From positions 1 to 54,810 of the forward strand of contig NZ_JAJLRA010000034.1 of the NCBI RefSeq assembly GCF_020991365.1: a DNA stretch of 54,810 nt, in the 5' to 3' direction. This stretch comes from Streptacidiphilus sp. ASG 303 (GTDB lineage: Bacteria; Actinomycetota; Actinomycetes; Streptomycetales; Streptomycetaceae). This document shows positions 15,929-24,031 of this stretch, one piece after another. Numbering within the stretch: the stretch's first letter is position 1; each line of letters opens with the position of its first letter. The translations under genes were made by a program, and so were the position numbers. The notes beneath the pieces were generated by a model. The model did no database searches. It was given only the letters and a program-made list of their open reading frames with translations, and had not been told where the DNA came from.

Positions 15929-16288
15929 ATGGCAGAGCAGAGCCGACCGCGCCCCCGTCCCGCGGCGAAGAGCACGGAGAAGACGGCGGACAGGGCCGCG
16001 GGCAGGACCGCTGCACGACCGGCCCGCCGTCCGGGCGTCGGCCCTGCGGAGGCGGCCCGCAACGCGTGCGACGCCCTGGAGGAGCTCATCCGCCACCGCG
16101 TCGAGGGCGTCTCCGGCGTCGAGCGCACCGAGTACGGCTGGTGCGTCTCCGTCGACATGCTGGAACTCCCCCGCATCCCGGACACGACCAGCCTGCTGGC
16201 GACCTACGAGGTGCAGCTGGACCGCGACGGGGAGCTCGTCGGGTACCGCAGGGTCCACCGGTACCGCAGGGGTGCAGCCGACTCGTGA
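15929..16288 (+). CDS. gvpO: Gas vesicle protein GvpO
   Basis: A 119-residue protein. A basic Arg/Lys/Ala-rich N-terminal 40 residues precedes the GvpO domain, with RNACDALEELIRHRVEGVSGVER, GWCVSVDMLELPRIPDT and the closing YEVQLDRDGELVGYRRVHRY. GvpO is required for gas-vesicle formation in haloarchaea and heads the Streptomyces cluster, with a role in assembly or gvp expression. It is the first gene of a rightward operon, 80 bases ahead of gvpA. Confidence 0.92.
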   Translation: MAEQSRPRPRPAAKSTEKTADRAAGRTAARPARRPGVGPAEAARNACDALEELIRHRVEGVSGVERTEYGWCVSVDMLELPRIPDTTSLLATYEVQLDRDGELVGYRRVHRYRRGAADS

Positions 16289-16368
16289 CCGCCTCCACGC
16301 CGCCGGGACCGCACCGGACCCGGTCCGGGCCCGCCCCCGCGTGAACGACCTGAGAGGACGCCCCACCC

Positions 16369-16830
16369 ATGAGCACCACCTACACCGACGAGGTCGTGTG
16401 CGTCCCCCGCACGGGCACGCTGTACGACACGCTGGAACTCATCCTCGACCGCGGCATGGTCATCGACGTGTTCGTGCGGGTGTCCCTCGTGGGCATCGAG
16501 ATCCTGAAGATAGACGTCCGCATCGTCGTGGCGAGCGTCGACACCTACCTGCGGTTCGCCGAGGCGTGCAACCGCCTCGACCTGGAGCACGACACCCGGA
16601 GCGCGACCGTCCCCGAGCTGTTCAGCGGACAGGCGGCCAAGAAGATCGGCAAGCGCAAGGTGAAGAAGGCCGTCTCGTCCGTGGGCGACACGGTGCGGAA
16701 GGCCTTCTCCGGCGGGGACGGGGACGAGGACGAGCTCGAACCCGAGCCGGACGACCGCCCGCGCCGCCGCACCTCCTCCTCGTCCTCCTCCGACCGTCCC
16801 CGCAAGCGCACCGCGGCGGCCGCCCGGTGA
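16369..16830 (+). CDS. gvpA: Gas vesicle structural protein GvpA (extended form)
   Basis: A 153-residue GvpA-family protein. The conserved shell fold (about 14-75) is clear: LYDTLELILDRGMVIDV, then the amphipathic strands VGIEILKIDVRIVVASVDTYL. GvpA polymerises into the ribs of the hollow gas-filled shell. The C-terminal half is unusual against the roughly 70-residue cyanobacterial GvpA. It is a Lys-rich segment (QAAKKIGKRKVKKAV), then acidic (DGDEDELEPEPDD), then Arg/Ser-rich. Streptomyces GvpA proteins are typically extended. AGAGGA precedes ATG 16369. Its stop overlaps the gvpF start. Confidence 0.92.
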   Translation: MSTTYTDEVVCVPRTGTLYDTLELILDRGMVIDVFVRVSLVGIEILKIDVRIVVASVDTYLRFAEACNRLDLEHDTRSATVPELFSGQAAKKIGKRKVKKAVSSVGDTVRKAFSGGDGDEDELEPEPDDRPRRRTSSSSSSDRPRKRTAAAAR

Positions 16831-17630
16831 GCGGCCACGGGGTCTACGTCTACGCGATCGTCCGGGCCGGCCGGGGCGGCCCGGGGCGGAGGTCGGCCGC
16901 GGAGGGCGGGCCGGGCGCGGGGAGGCGGTCCGGCGCGGCGGGGAGGTCCGGCGGCCGTCCGCTGCCGGACGGGGTCCGGATGCTGCGGGAGGGGCCTCTG
17001 GCGGCGGTCGTCGCCGACGCCCCCGAACGGGTCCGCCCCCGGCGCCGCGACCTGATGACGCATCAGGAGCTGCTGCTGGCGCTGGCGGAGGAGGGCGCCG
17101 TCCTGCCCATGCGCTTCGGCATGGTCGCGCGCGACGAGAACGTGGTGCGCGACCAGCTCGCCACCGGGCGCGAAGCCCACCTGGCGGCGCTGGACCGGCT
17201 GGACGGACGGGTCGAGATGAACCTCAAGGCGCTCCCCGCCTCCGACGCCCTCGCGGCGCTGGTCACCGAGGAGCCGAAGGTGCGCAGGCTCCGGGAGGAG
17301 GCGCGCCGCCGCCCGGGCTACGAGGCGAACCTCCGGCTGGGCGAGGCGGTGTCCGAGGCCCTGGCGCGCCGGGCGGCGGAGGCCGCGGACCGGGCGGTGC
17401 GCGAGCTGGCGGCGCTGGCCGAGGCGGCGGTCCCGGGGCCCGATGTCGCCGGGTGCGTCCGCAACGTCTCGTTCCTGGTGCGGCGGGAGGCGGCGGCCGG
17501 CTTCCTGTCGGCGGCGGACCGGCTGGCCGCGGCGTACCGCGACCGGGCCGAACTGAGGGCGGTCGGGCCGCTGCCCTGCTACAGCTTCGCGGCGCACGAG
17601 CCGTCGTCGGCAGCCGGGGCGGCGGTCTGA
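16827..17630 (+). CDS. gvpF: Gas vesicle protein GvpF/GvpL (first copy)
   Basis: A 267-residue GvpL/GvpF-family accessory protein. The GTG start overlaps the gvpA stop (GTGA), so the two are translationally coupled. Visible landmarks are GVYVYAIVRAGR at the N-terminus, PLAAVVADAP, LMTHQELLLALAEEGAVLPMRFG, LDRLDGRVEMNLKA, a helical middle, and the terminal strand AVGPLPCYSFA. A Gly/Arg-rich insert (about 13-40) interrupts the first domain. GvpF is a minor component that binds GvpA and helps nucleation of the shell. Confidence 0.92.
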   Translation: MSGHGVYVYAIVRAGRGGPGRRSAAEGGPGAGRRSGAAGRSGGRPLPDGVRMLREGPLAAVVADAPERVRPRRRDLMTHQELLLALAEEGAVLPMRFGMVARDENVVRDQLATGREAHLAALDRLDGRVEMNLKALPASDALAALVTEEPKVRRLREEARRRPGYEANLRLGEAVSEALARRAAEAADRAVRELAALAEAAVPGPDVAGCVRNVSFLVRREAAAGFLSAADRLAAAYRDRAELRAVGPLPCYSFAAHEPSSAAGAAV

Positions 17631-17765
17631 CGGCGGCCCCGGACCGGTGGTCCGGCCGCGGCCGTTTGGCAGGAACGGAGCGGCAGCGGCGGTCCGGCAG
17701 CGCCGGTCCGGCAGGGGTGCGGCGTGTGGAGGACGACAGGAGGAGGACCGCGTGAGGAGGACGGT

Positions 17766-18029
17766 GTGGGACTGCTGACCGGGATCCTCTGCCTGCCGCT
17801 CGCCCCCGTCCGCGGTGTGGTCTGGGTGGCCGACCGGGCCGTGGAGGCCGCCGCGTGCGAGGTCCGCGACCCGACGGTGCTGCGGGCTCGGCTCGCCGCG
17901 CTGAACCAGGCACTGGAGGACGGGGAGATCGGCATGGAGGAGTTCGAGAAGGAGGAGGACCGCCTCCTCGACCTGCTGGAGGGGCGGCAGCCCGGCATGG
18001 TCCGGCCGCCCGGGGCGGTGGGGCGGTGA
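17766..18029 (+). CDS. gvpG: Gas vesicle protein GvpG
   Basis: An 87-residue GvpG. It begins VGLLTGILCLPLAPVRGVVW, the family's hydrophobic N-terminal signature, followed by LNQALEDGEIGMEEFEKEEDRLLDLLE, a helical motif shared with SHOCT-type short domains. GTG 17766 is chosen because AGGAGG ends five bases before it. GvpG is an accessory factor for vesicle assembly. The 135-base gap after gvpF is the largest within the gvpF-to-gvpK part of the operon. Its stop overlaps the gvpJ start. Confidence 0.9.
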   Translation: MGLLTGILCLPLAPVRGVVWVADRAVEAAACEVRDPTVLRARLAALNQALEDGEIGMEEFEKEEDRLLDLLEGRQPGMVRPPGAVGR

Positions 18030-18442
18030 ACGGCGGCCGGGGCGGCCCGGGGGGCGGCGTCGAGGTGTGGTCGGAGCACTCCGTCCCCGGCCCGTCCGCC
18101 ACCAACCTCGCGGACCTCCTGGAACGCATCCTCGACAAGGGGATCGTCATCGCGGGCGACATCAAGGTCGACCTGCTCGACATCGAACTGCTCACCATCC
18201 GGCTGCGGCTGTTCATCGCCTCGGTGGACACCGCGAAGAAGGCCGGCATCGACTGGTGGGAGACCGACCCCGCGATGTCCTCCCGCGCCGCGCGCAGCGA
18301 GCTGCTGGAGGAGAACCGCAGGCTGCGGGAGCGCGTGGAGCTGCTGGAGGCGGTGGAGGACGGCTCCGACGACCCGGACGGCGAGGACGGGCTCCCGCCG
18401 CTCCGGCTGAGGACGAGGAAGAGGGAGTACCCCAGGCGATGA
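18026..18442 (+). CDS. gvpJ: GvpA-family minor protein GvpJ
   Basis: A 138-residue GvpA/GvpJ-family protein with the shell-type core NLADLLERILDKGIVIAGDIKVD followed by LLTIRLRLFIASVDTAKKAGIDWW. The C-terminus has a short coiled coil (ELLEENRRLRERVELLEAVE) and an acidic segment. By order in the cluster this is gvpJ, a minor shell-tip component. GTG 18026 overlaps the gvpG stop, and its own stop overlaps the next ATG, so translation is coupled. Confidence 0.88.
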   Translation: MNGGRGGPGGGVEVWSEHSVPGPSATNLADLLERILDKGIVIAGDIKVDLLDIELLTIRLRLFIASVDTAKKAGIDWWETDPAMSSRAARSELLEENRRLRERVELLEAVEDGSDDPDGEDGLPPLRLRTRKREYPRR

Positions 18443-19308
18443 CGGACACCGCACCGGCACCGGCCACCGCACACGACCGTCCGGCCGCCGCACAGGACGG
18501 CCCGGCCACCGCGCACGACCGTCCGGACCGCACCGTGGCGACCTGGGTCTTCGCCGTCGGCCGCGCCTACGGGGCGGAGGACCTCGCCGGGGCGGCGGGA
18601 CTGTCCGCCGCCCCGGTGCGCCCGCTCGCCTTCGCCGGACTCACCGCCGTCGTCCAGGACGTGCCCGCGGCCCTCTTCGGGCGCGAGGCGCTGACCGAGC
18701 GGCTCTCCGACCCCGGCGAGCTGGAGCGCTGCGCTCGCGCCCACCACGCGGTGGTCACCGCGGCCGCGGCCTGCGGACCGACGGTGCCCATGGCGCTGGC
18801 GACCCTCTACCTCGGGGACGAGCGGGCCAGGGCCGCCCTGACCGCCGACGCCGGACGCTTCCGGACCGCCCTGGAGCGCGTCGGGGGCCGCGTGGAGTGG
18901 GGCGTCAAGGTGTACGCACGGCCGGACGCCGCCGGGGCGCGGCCCGGCGTCCCGGCCGGCGGGGTCCCCGGACCGGACGCCCCCGGTGCCGGGCGCGCCT
19001 ACCTGGAGCGGATGCGCGGGGTCCAGCGGGCCCGGGAGGAGGGCCGGTCCTCCGCCCTGCGGACCGCCGAGGAGGTGCACGCCGCGCTCTCCGCACTGGC
19101 GGTCGCCGCCCGCAGGCTGCGGCCGCACGGCCCCGGCGCGTCCGGGGAGCGGCGCACCCAGGTCCTCAACGCCGCCTACCTGCTGCCCGAGTCCGGCGCG
19201 GACCGGATCGCGGCGGCCGTGGAGGAGCTGCGCGGACGGGCGGGGGCCGGGGTCGACATCGAGACGTCCGGGCCGTGGGTGCCGTACTCGTTCGCGGGGG
19301 AGGCGTAG
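18439..19308 (+). CDS. gvpL: Gas vesicle protein GvpL/GvpF (second copy)
   Basis: A 289-residue GvpL/GvpF-family protein. The first 30 residues carry Ala/Asp/Arg repeats (three AHDRP/AQDGP-like units). The family core follows: TWVFAVGRA, LTAVVQDVPAALF, ERCARAHHAVVTAAAACGPTVPMALATLY, LERVGGRVEWGVKVYA, then an NAAYLLP helix and the C-terminal VPYSFAGEA, which matches the GPWPPYSF ending of GvpL. It serves as an accessory protein of vesicle assembly, paralogous to gvpF. Its ATG overlaps the gvpJ stop. Confidence 0.9.
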   Translation: MTDTAPAPATAHDRPAAAQDGPATAHDRPDRTVATWVFAVGRAYGAEDLAGAAGLSAAPVRPLAFAGLTAVVQDVPAALFGREALTERLSDPGELERCARAHHAVVTAAAACGPTVPMALATLYLGDERARAALTADAGRFRTALERVGGRVEWGVKVYARPDAAGARPGVPAGGVPGPDAPGAGRAYLERMRGVQRAREEGRSSALRTAEEVHAALSALAVAARRLRPHGPGASGERRTQVLNAAYLLPESGADRIAAAVEELRGRAGAGVDIETSGPWVPYSFAGEA

Positions 19309-19311
19309 CCG

Positions 19312-19542
19312 ATGGGGGTCGCCGACCCGGTGCCCTGGGACGCGTCCGACCCCGGCCTCGCGCCGATCGGCGTACCGCTGGTGGACCTGCTGGACCGGGT
19401 GCTCGCCACCGGGGTCGTGATCAGCGGCGACGTCGTGATCGCCATCGCGGAGGTCCCCCTGGTCCGCCTGTCGCTGCACGCGCTGCTCTCCTCCGTGAGC
19501 AGGCGCGTGCCCGCGCCCTGGACGGACGGGGGGCCGCTGTGA
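19312..19542 (+). CDS. gvpS: Small GvpA-family protein (GvpS)
   Basis: A 76-residue protein with a compact GvpA-type core, VPLVDLLDRVLATGVVISGD then VPLVRLSLHALLSSVSRR. By size and by position between gvpL and gvpK it corresponds to gvpS of the Streptomyces cluster, a minor shell protein. It starts three bases after the gvpL stop and its own stop overlaps gvpK. Confidence 0.87.
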   Translation: MGVADPVPWDASDPGLAPIGVPLVDLLDRVLATGVVISGDVVIAIAEVPLVRLSLHALLSSVSRRVPAPWTDGGPL

Positions 19543-19817
19543 GCACGTCCCGGCTGGACGTCGACGAGGAGTCGGTCGGGCGCGACCTGGTCGCGCTGGT
19601 CCTCACCGTGGTCGAGCTGCTGCGGCAGCTGATGGAGCGTCAGGCCGTCCGGCGGGTCGACGAGGGGGACCTGACCGACGACCAGGTGGAGCGGATCGGC
19701 CTGACGCTGATGATGCTGGAGCGGCGGATGCGGGAGCTGTGCGACGCGCACGGCCTGCGGATGGAGGACCTGAACCTCGACCTGGGGCCGCTCGGGACCC
19801 TGCTCCCGAACAGCTGA
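19539..19817 (+). CDS. gvpK: Gas vesicle protein GvpK
   Basis: A 92-residue GvpK. The family signature is intact: VGRDLVALVLTVVELLRQLMERQAVRRVD, GDLTDDQVERIGLTLMMLE and the terminal LNLDLGPLGTLL. GvpK is an accessory protein needed for vesicle formation. The GTG start overlaps the gvpS stop. It is the last gene of the rightward operon and faces gvpZ across 73 bases. Confidence 0.93.
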   Translation: MSTSRLDVDEESVGRDLVALVLTVVELLRQLMERQAVRRVDEGDLTDDQVERIGLTLMMLERRMRELCDAHGLRMEDLNLDLGPLGTLLPNS

Positions 19818-19890
19818 GGCCGGACCGGCCGCCCGTCCCGCACACCGCCGACCCGGCCGGACCGCCCCGGGCGGCACCGCCGCCGGGCCC

Positions 19891-21153
19891 TCAGCGGCTC
19901 CTGGCGGCCGACCGCCGCCTCGGACGCCTCGCGGGCTCCTCCTCGGGCTCCTCTTCCTCCTCGGGCTCCTCCTCGTCGGCGGGCTCCTCTTCCTCCTCCT
20001 CGGGCTCCTCTTCCTCCTCCTCTTCCTCGGGCTCCTCGCCCTCCTCGTACTCGTCCTCGGGCTCCTCCTCGCCCTCCTCGGGCTCCTCTTCCTCCTCCTC
20101 TTCCTCGGGCTCCTCGGGCTCCTCTTCCTCCTCCCCCTCCTCGGGCTCCTCGCCCTCCTCGTACTCGTCCTCGGGCTCCTCCTCGCCCTCCTCCGGCTCC
20201 TCGCCCTCCGCGCCTTCCACGCCTTCCTCCGGCTCCTCGCCCTCCTCGGGCTCCTCGCCCTCCTCGTGCTCCTGCTTCTCCTCCTCGAGGGCGTCCTCGT
20301 GGGACTTGACGACCTCGCTGTCCCGGATCTCCCCGCGCCAGCCCTCGACCTCGTCGGGGTTGAGCAGGGTCTTCGTCATGACGTGCCGCCGGAAGTGCTT
20401 GAGCTCCAGGCGGGCCCGCCGGCCCTGGGCGCGCCAGATGTTGCCCGTGCGCTCGAAGAGGCCCTGGGGGTGGTACTCCAGGACCACCAGGATCCTCGTC
20501 AGGTTCGGGGTGACCTCGTGGAAGGTGACGGCGCCGTCCACGTGGCCCTTCGGGCCCTCGGACCGCCAGACGATCCGCTCGTCCGGGACCTGGTCGACGA
20601 TGGTCGCCTTCCAGGTGCGGTGGGACCAGAAGACCTGCGCCTTCCAGGTCGCCTTCTCGTCGGACTCGTGGTTGACGCCCTCCACCTTCTTCATGAACTC
20701 GGAGAACTGCCCGAACTCCGTCCACTGGTTGTAGGCGACACGCAGCGGGACGCCGACGTCGATGTCCTCGACGATGTTCGTCACCTTCACCTTCTTGCCG
20801 CCTCCGCCCTTCCCCCCGCCGCCGCCCCCGCCCCCGAAGGCCTGCTTGACCTTGTCCTTGATACCGCCCGCCCCGGCCCCCAGGGCGGCCCGCAGCGGCG
20901 ACTTGCCCTCGGCGATGCTCTTGCCGCCCCTGAGCGCGGCCTTCAGACCCGGGTTGTCGGCCTTCTCCGCGTAGTCGGTGAGGCGGTCGGTGATGCCACC
21001 CATCCTGTCGGTCGCCGCGGAGACCGCCCGCTCCCCGAGGGCGGACATGACGTTCTGGGCCTGCTCACGCAGGCGGTCGGTCGGCAGCTCCTCGGCGATC
21101 CGGCCCAGTCCGCCGGACGCGCCGCTCTTCTCGCCCTCCGCCACGGCCGTCAC
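19891..21153 (-). CDS. gvpZ: GvpZ-like SRPBCC-domain protein with long acidic tail
   Basis: A 420-residue protein corresponding to the SRPBCC/cyclase-like gvpZ of Streptomyces gas-vesicle clusters. Residues 1-115 are Ala/Gly-rich helices ending in a poly-Gly linker. Residues 118-270 form a START-like (SRPBCC) domain: IVEDIDVGVPLRVAYNQWTE, FMKKVEGVNHES, then RTWKATIVDQVPDERIVWRS and VTFHEVTPNLTRI. The tail (about 290-405) is almost entirely Glu with Pro/Gly (EEGEEPEE units) and ends in an Arg-rich patch. The start is GTG 21153, overlapping the gvpY stop. In the S. coelicolor arrangement I remember, gvpY/gvpZ lie inside the main operon, whereas here they run opposite to it. Confidence 0.82.
   Translation of the reverse strand: MTAVAEGEKSGASGGLGRIAEELPTDRLREQAQNVMSALGERAVSAATDRMGGITDRLTDYAEKADNPGLKAALRGGKSIAEGKSPLRAALGAGAGGIKDKVKQAFGGGGGGGGKGGGGKKVKVTNIVEDIDVGVPLRVAYNQWTEFGQFSEFMKKVEGVNHESDEKATWKAQVFWSHRTWKATIVDQVPDERIVWRSEGPKGHVDGAVTFHEVTPNLTRILVVLEYHPQGLFERTGNIWRAQGRRARLELKHFRRHVMTKTLLNPDEVEGWRGEIRDSEVVKSHEDALEEEKQEHEEGEEPEEGEEPEEGVEGAEGEEPEEGEEEPEDEYEEGEEPEEGEEEEEPEEPEEEEEEEEPEEGEEEPEDEYEEGEEPEEEEEEEEPEEEEEEPADEEEPEEEEEPEEEPARRPRRRSAARSR
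19921..20290 (-). repeat. Glu-rich coding repeat in gvpZ
   Basis: On the plus strand this is an array of ctc/ctcgggctc triplet and 9-mer units. On the coding strand it gives EEGEEPEE and EPEDEYEEGEEPEE repeats. The block containing gtactcgtcctcgggctc occurs twice (about 20047 and 20161), indicating a duplicated segment of about 114 bases. Confidence 0.85.
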
Positions 21154-21896
21154 CTCCCGCGCCGGGGCGCCGCGGACCGCGCGGCGGTCTTCTTGGCCGT
21201 ACGGCCGGCGGTCTTCTTCGCCGCCGCCTTGCGCGGCTCGGCCTTCTTGGCCGCAGCCTTCTTCGCTGCCGCCTTCTTGGCGACGGCCTTCTTGGCGGCG
21301 CCCTTCCTGACCGGACCGCCGGCGCCCTCCCCCTCGCCCTCACGCCCGGCCCCGCGCCTGCCGCGGCGTGCCTTGGGCGCCCGCTCGGGCTCCTCTTCCT
21401 CCTCCTCGGGCTCCTCCTCCTCGGGCTCCTCCTCGGCCTCGGCGCCCTCTTCCTCCTCCGACTCCTCTTCCTCCTCTTCCTCCTCGGGTTCCTCCTCCTC
21501 GGCCTCGGCGCCCTCTTCCTCCTCCGGCTCCTCTTCCTCCTCGTACTCCTCCGGCTCCTCCTCGTACTCCTCTTCCTCCTCGGCGGGCTTCTTCCCGGCC
21601 CGCAGGAGGTCGGCGCGCTCCTGGAGGCGGTCGCTGAGGCTCTCCACCTGGCGGGTGGCGGCGGCCATCGCGGCCTTCTTGCCCGCCTCGACGACCTGGC
21701 CGCGGACGACACCGACGAGCTGCTCGACCTGCGGCGAGGACTTCAGGAGGTCCCCCGCCAGCGCTCCGGGCCCGGCGGACTGCCCGAGCTTCCTGCCCGC
21801 GGCCATCCCGGCGAGTGCGAGGACCCAGCGGGTCTTGTGGAAGCGGCCGAGCACGTAGCCCGCCGCCAGGCCGGCGGCAAGTGTGGTGTTCTTCAT
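21150..21896 (-). CDS. gvpY: GvpY-like gas-vesicle accessory protein
   Basis: A 248-residue protein matching the Streptomyces gvpY type, often mis-named 'DNA primase' in databases. It begins MKNTTLAAGLAAGYVLGRFH followed by a hydrophobic WVLALAGMAAG segment and helices to about residue 100. Residues 105-178 are a Glu-rich acidic block and 195-245 a Lys/Ala block (AAKKAAAKKA) like a histone H1 tail. The acidic-then-basic layout suggests a disordered region that could bind nucleic acid or neutralise charge. It precedes gvpZ with an overlapping stop/start. Confidence 0.8.
   Translation of the reverse strand: MKNTTLAAGLAAGYVLGRFHKTRWVLALAGMAAGRKLGQSAGPGALAGDLLKSSPQVEQLVGVVRGQVVEAGKKAAMAAATRQVESLSDRLQERADLLRAGKKPAEEEEEYEEEPEEYEEEEEPEEEEGAEAEEEEPEEEEEEEESEEEEGAEAEEEPEEEEPEEEEEEPERAPKARRGRRGAGREGEGEGAGGPVRKGAAKKAVAKKAAAKKAAAKKAEPRKAAAKKTAGRTAKKTAARSAAPRRGR
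21385..21595 (-). repeat. Glu-rich coding repeat in gvpY
   Basis: Repeated cctcctc/cgggctc units encode the acidic block, with EEEGAEAEEE occurring twice. The base pattern is the same as in gvpZ, which suggests a shared origin or similar slippage. Confidence 0.8.
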
Positions 21897-22215
21897 GACG
21901 GTGTCCCATCTGGCGCCCGGCCGCCCGGGCCGGGTCCGCGTGAGGGTGGTTCCGTAGCGCGTGGAGGGGCCGCACGGGAGAGGTGCGGTCGTCCGCGGGA
22001 ACGGCGGAGCCGCTGCGGGGCGCGTGTACCGCGCCGGTCCGCCCGGTCCCAGCCGTGCACGGTCGGCGGCGCGTCGGGTCCGGAGACCGGTCCGCCGGGG
22101 CCGCACCGGGGGGTGGCGGCGTGTCAGAGTCCTCTCCTCCCATGCTCCACCCGGGGGACGGGGGCCGCACCTCGGGTGGCGGCGCGGGCGGGGCCCGGGC
22201 CCCGGGGAACGGGAC
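21897..22215. other. Intergenic region upstream of gvpY
   Basis: About 320 bases holding the promoter of the leftward gvpY-gvpZ pair. I see no gene and no distinct operator. The right end holds the terminator of the MFS gene that reads towards it. Confidence 0.4.
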
Positions 22216-22248
22216 GGCCCCGCGCCCCCGGATCGGGGACGCGGGGCC
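22216..22248 (-). terminator. Terminator hairpin after the DHA2 MFS gene
   Basis: ggccccgcg (22216-22224) pairs with cgcggggcc (22240-22248), and cccc/gggg pairs continue inside past one bulged A. It lies about 20 bases beyond the leftward stop codon. Confidence 0.75.
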
Positions 22249-22268
22249 GCAGGGGCACCCGGAGCGGG

Positions 22269-23786
22269 TCAGATGTGGACGACCGGGGCGTGCGCCTCCT
22301 CGGTCCGCTGCTGCGGCAGTGCGGCCGAGGGCCGCCGGTACAGGAGCCCGGTGACGACCAGGCCGAGGGTGAAGATGCCGGCGGACCACCAGAAGGCCGT
22401 CGTGTAGCTGTGCAGCTGCGCCTGCGCGAGGGTGGCGGGGCTGGGGACGCGGCTCGCGAGGTACGCGGTGGCGGCGCTGGTGGCGAGGGTGTTGAGCAGG
22501 GCGGTGCCGATGGAGCCGCCGACCTGCTGCATGGTGTTGACGGTGGCGGAGGCCGCGCCGGCGTCGGCGGGGGCGACGCGGGCGGTCGCCTGGCTCATGG
22601 CGGGCGGCATCACGTGGCCGAGTCCGAGGCCGAGGACGAGCAGCGGCGGCAGCACGTGGGTGGCGTACGAGGTGGTGAGGCCGATGCCGGTGAGCCAGAC
22701 CATGCCGGCGGCGGCGAGCGCCATGCCCGCGGGGACGGCGGCCTTGGCGCCCAGGCGGGGGACGGAGAGGTTGGTCGCGACCTGGGCGGAGACCATGAGT
22801 GCGGCGATCATGGGCAGGAAGGCGAGGCCGGTCTTCACGGGGGTGTAGTGCAGCGTGGCCTGGAGGTAGTACGTCAGGAAGAGGAAGACGCCGAACATGC
22901 CGGAGGCGGCGACCATGACGGCGGCGAAGGAGGCCCCGCGGTCGCGGTCCAGGACGATGCGCGGCGGCAGCAGCGGGTGCGGGGCGCGGGTCTGCCGGAA
23001 CGCGAAGGCGGCGACGAGCAGGGCGCCGCCGGCGAGGAAGCCCCACGTCATCGGCGAGGACCAGCCGTGCGACTCGGCGTTGGACAGGCCGTACACGACG
23101 CCGAAGAGGCCGGCGGAGACGAGCACGGTGCCGGGGATGTCCAGCGTGGCCTCGCGGTTGCGACGGCTGCGCTGGAGCAGCAGCACGCCGCCGGTGAGGG
23201 CGAGGGCGGCGAAGACGAGGTTGACGTACAGGGTCCAGCGCCAGCTGAGGTGCTCGGTGAGCAGGCCGCCGAGCAGGAGGCCGATGGCGCCGCCGGTGCC
23301 GGCGATGGCGCCGTAGACGCCGAACGCCTTGGCCCGCTCGCGGGCGTCGGTGAAGGTGGTGTTGAGCAGGGACAGCGCGGCCGGGGCGAGGAGCGCGCCG
23401 AAGAGGCCCTGCAGGGCGCGGCCGCTGACGAGGAGGGTGAAGCTGCCGGCGGCCCCGGCGAGCGCGGAGGCGGCGGCGAAGCCGACCACGCCGACGAGGA
23501 ACACCCGCTTGCGGCCGACCAGGTCGGCGAGGCGGCCGCCGAGCAGCAGCAGGCTGCCGAAGGCCAGGGAGTAGGCGGTGACGATCCACTGCCGGTCGGC
23601 GTCGGAGAAGCCGAGGTCGCGCTGGGCGGAGGGCAGCGCGATGTTCACGATCGTGGCGTCGAGGACGACCATCAGCTGGGCGAGGCCGACGACGGCGAGG
23701 ATCCACCAGCGGCGGCTGGGCGGCTGGTCGGCTTCCCTGAGCGCGGTGGCCCCGGCGGGCGTGCGCTGCGACATGTGGCTGGTCAT
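22269..23786 (-). CDS. DHA2-type multidrug efflux MFS transporter
   Basis: A 505-residue, about 14-helix drug:H+ antiporter. Family motifs are LDATIVNIALPSAQRDLGFS in TM1, WIVTAYSLAFGSLLLLGGRLADLVGRK (motif A), LQGLFGALLAPAALSLL, and motif C-like GAIAGTGGAIGLLLGG. The start at 23786 gives MTSHMSQRTP with GGAG upstream. It is divergent from a TetR gene with overlapping inverted repeats between them, the normal layout of a repressor-controlled exporter. It probably exports hydrophobic drugs or an endogenous metabolite. Confidence 0.92.
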   Translation of the reverse strand: MTSHMSQRTPAGATALREADQPPSRRWWILAVVGLAQLMVVLDATIVNIALPSAQRDLGFSDADRQWIVTAYSLAFGSLLLLGGRLADLVGRKRVFLVGVVGFAAASALAGAAGSFTLLVSGRALQGLFGALLAPAALSLLNTTFTDARERAKAFGVYGAIAGTGGAIGLLLGGLLTEHLSWRWTLYVNLVFAALALTGGVLLLQRSRRNREATLDIPGTVLVSAGLFGVVYGLSNAESHGWSSPMTWGFLAGGALLVAAFAFRQTRAPHPLLPPRIVLDRDRGASFAAVMVAASGMFGVFLFLTYYLQATLHYTPVKTGLAFLPMIAALMVSAQVATNLSVPRLGAKAAVPAGMALAAAGMVWLTGIGLTTSYATHVLPPLLVLGLGLGHVMPPAMSQATARVAPADAGAASATVNTMQQVGGSIGTALLNTLATSAATAYLASRVPSPATLAQAQLHSYTTAFWWSAGIFTLGLVVTGLLYRRPSAALPQQRTEEAHAPVVHI

Positions 23787-23961
23787 GGCGAGAATGCTCC
23801 AGGGAGGGGGGAGGTCGGCTGCGGGTCGGCTTCGGGTCGGCTGAAGGTTCCGCTGGGGGTTCCGCCGCACGGGGGCGGCGGGATGCGCCGAGGTGCACGC
23901 ACGGGCCGGTCGCCGCGGGAACGGCTCGGGACGCACCCGGTGCAGGGGAGCGACGTGTCCT

Positions 23962-24001
23962 AGAATCAATTCAACACGTGATGATTCTGCATCCGTTGAA
24001 T
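23962..24001. promoter_or_regulatory. Overlapping inverted repeats between MFS and tetR
   Basis: AGAATCA (23962-23968) pairs with TGATTCT (23982-23988), and ATTCAAC (23969-23975) pairs with GTTGAAT (23995-24001). Both dyads have similar spacing (13 and 19 bases) and lie in an A/T-rich island between divergent genes. They are good candidates for the TetR operator and both promoters. Confidence 0.65.
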
Positions 24002-24031
24002 TTCTGCTGTCAACCGCACGGAGGACGAGCC

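Noticed and set aside
15929-21896. gvpY as a DNA primase
   Set aside because: Database copies are often labelled so, but no TOPRIM or zinc motif is present. The sequence is a short hydrophobic/helical head plus charged tails.
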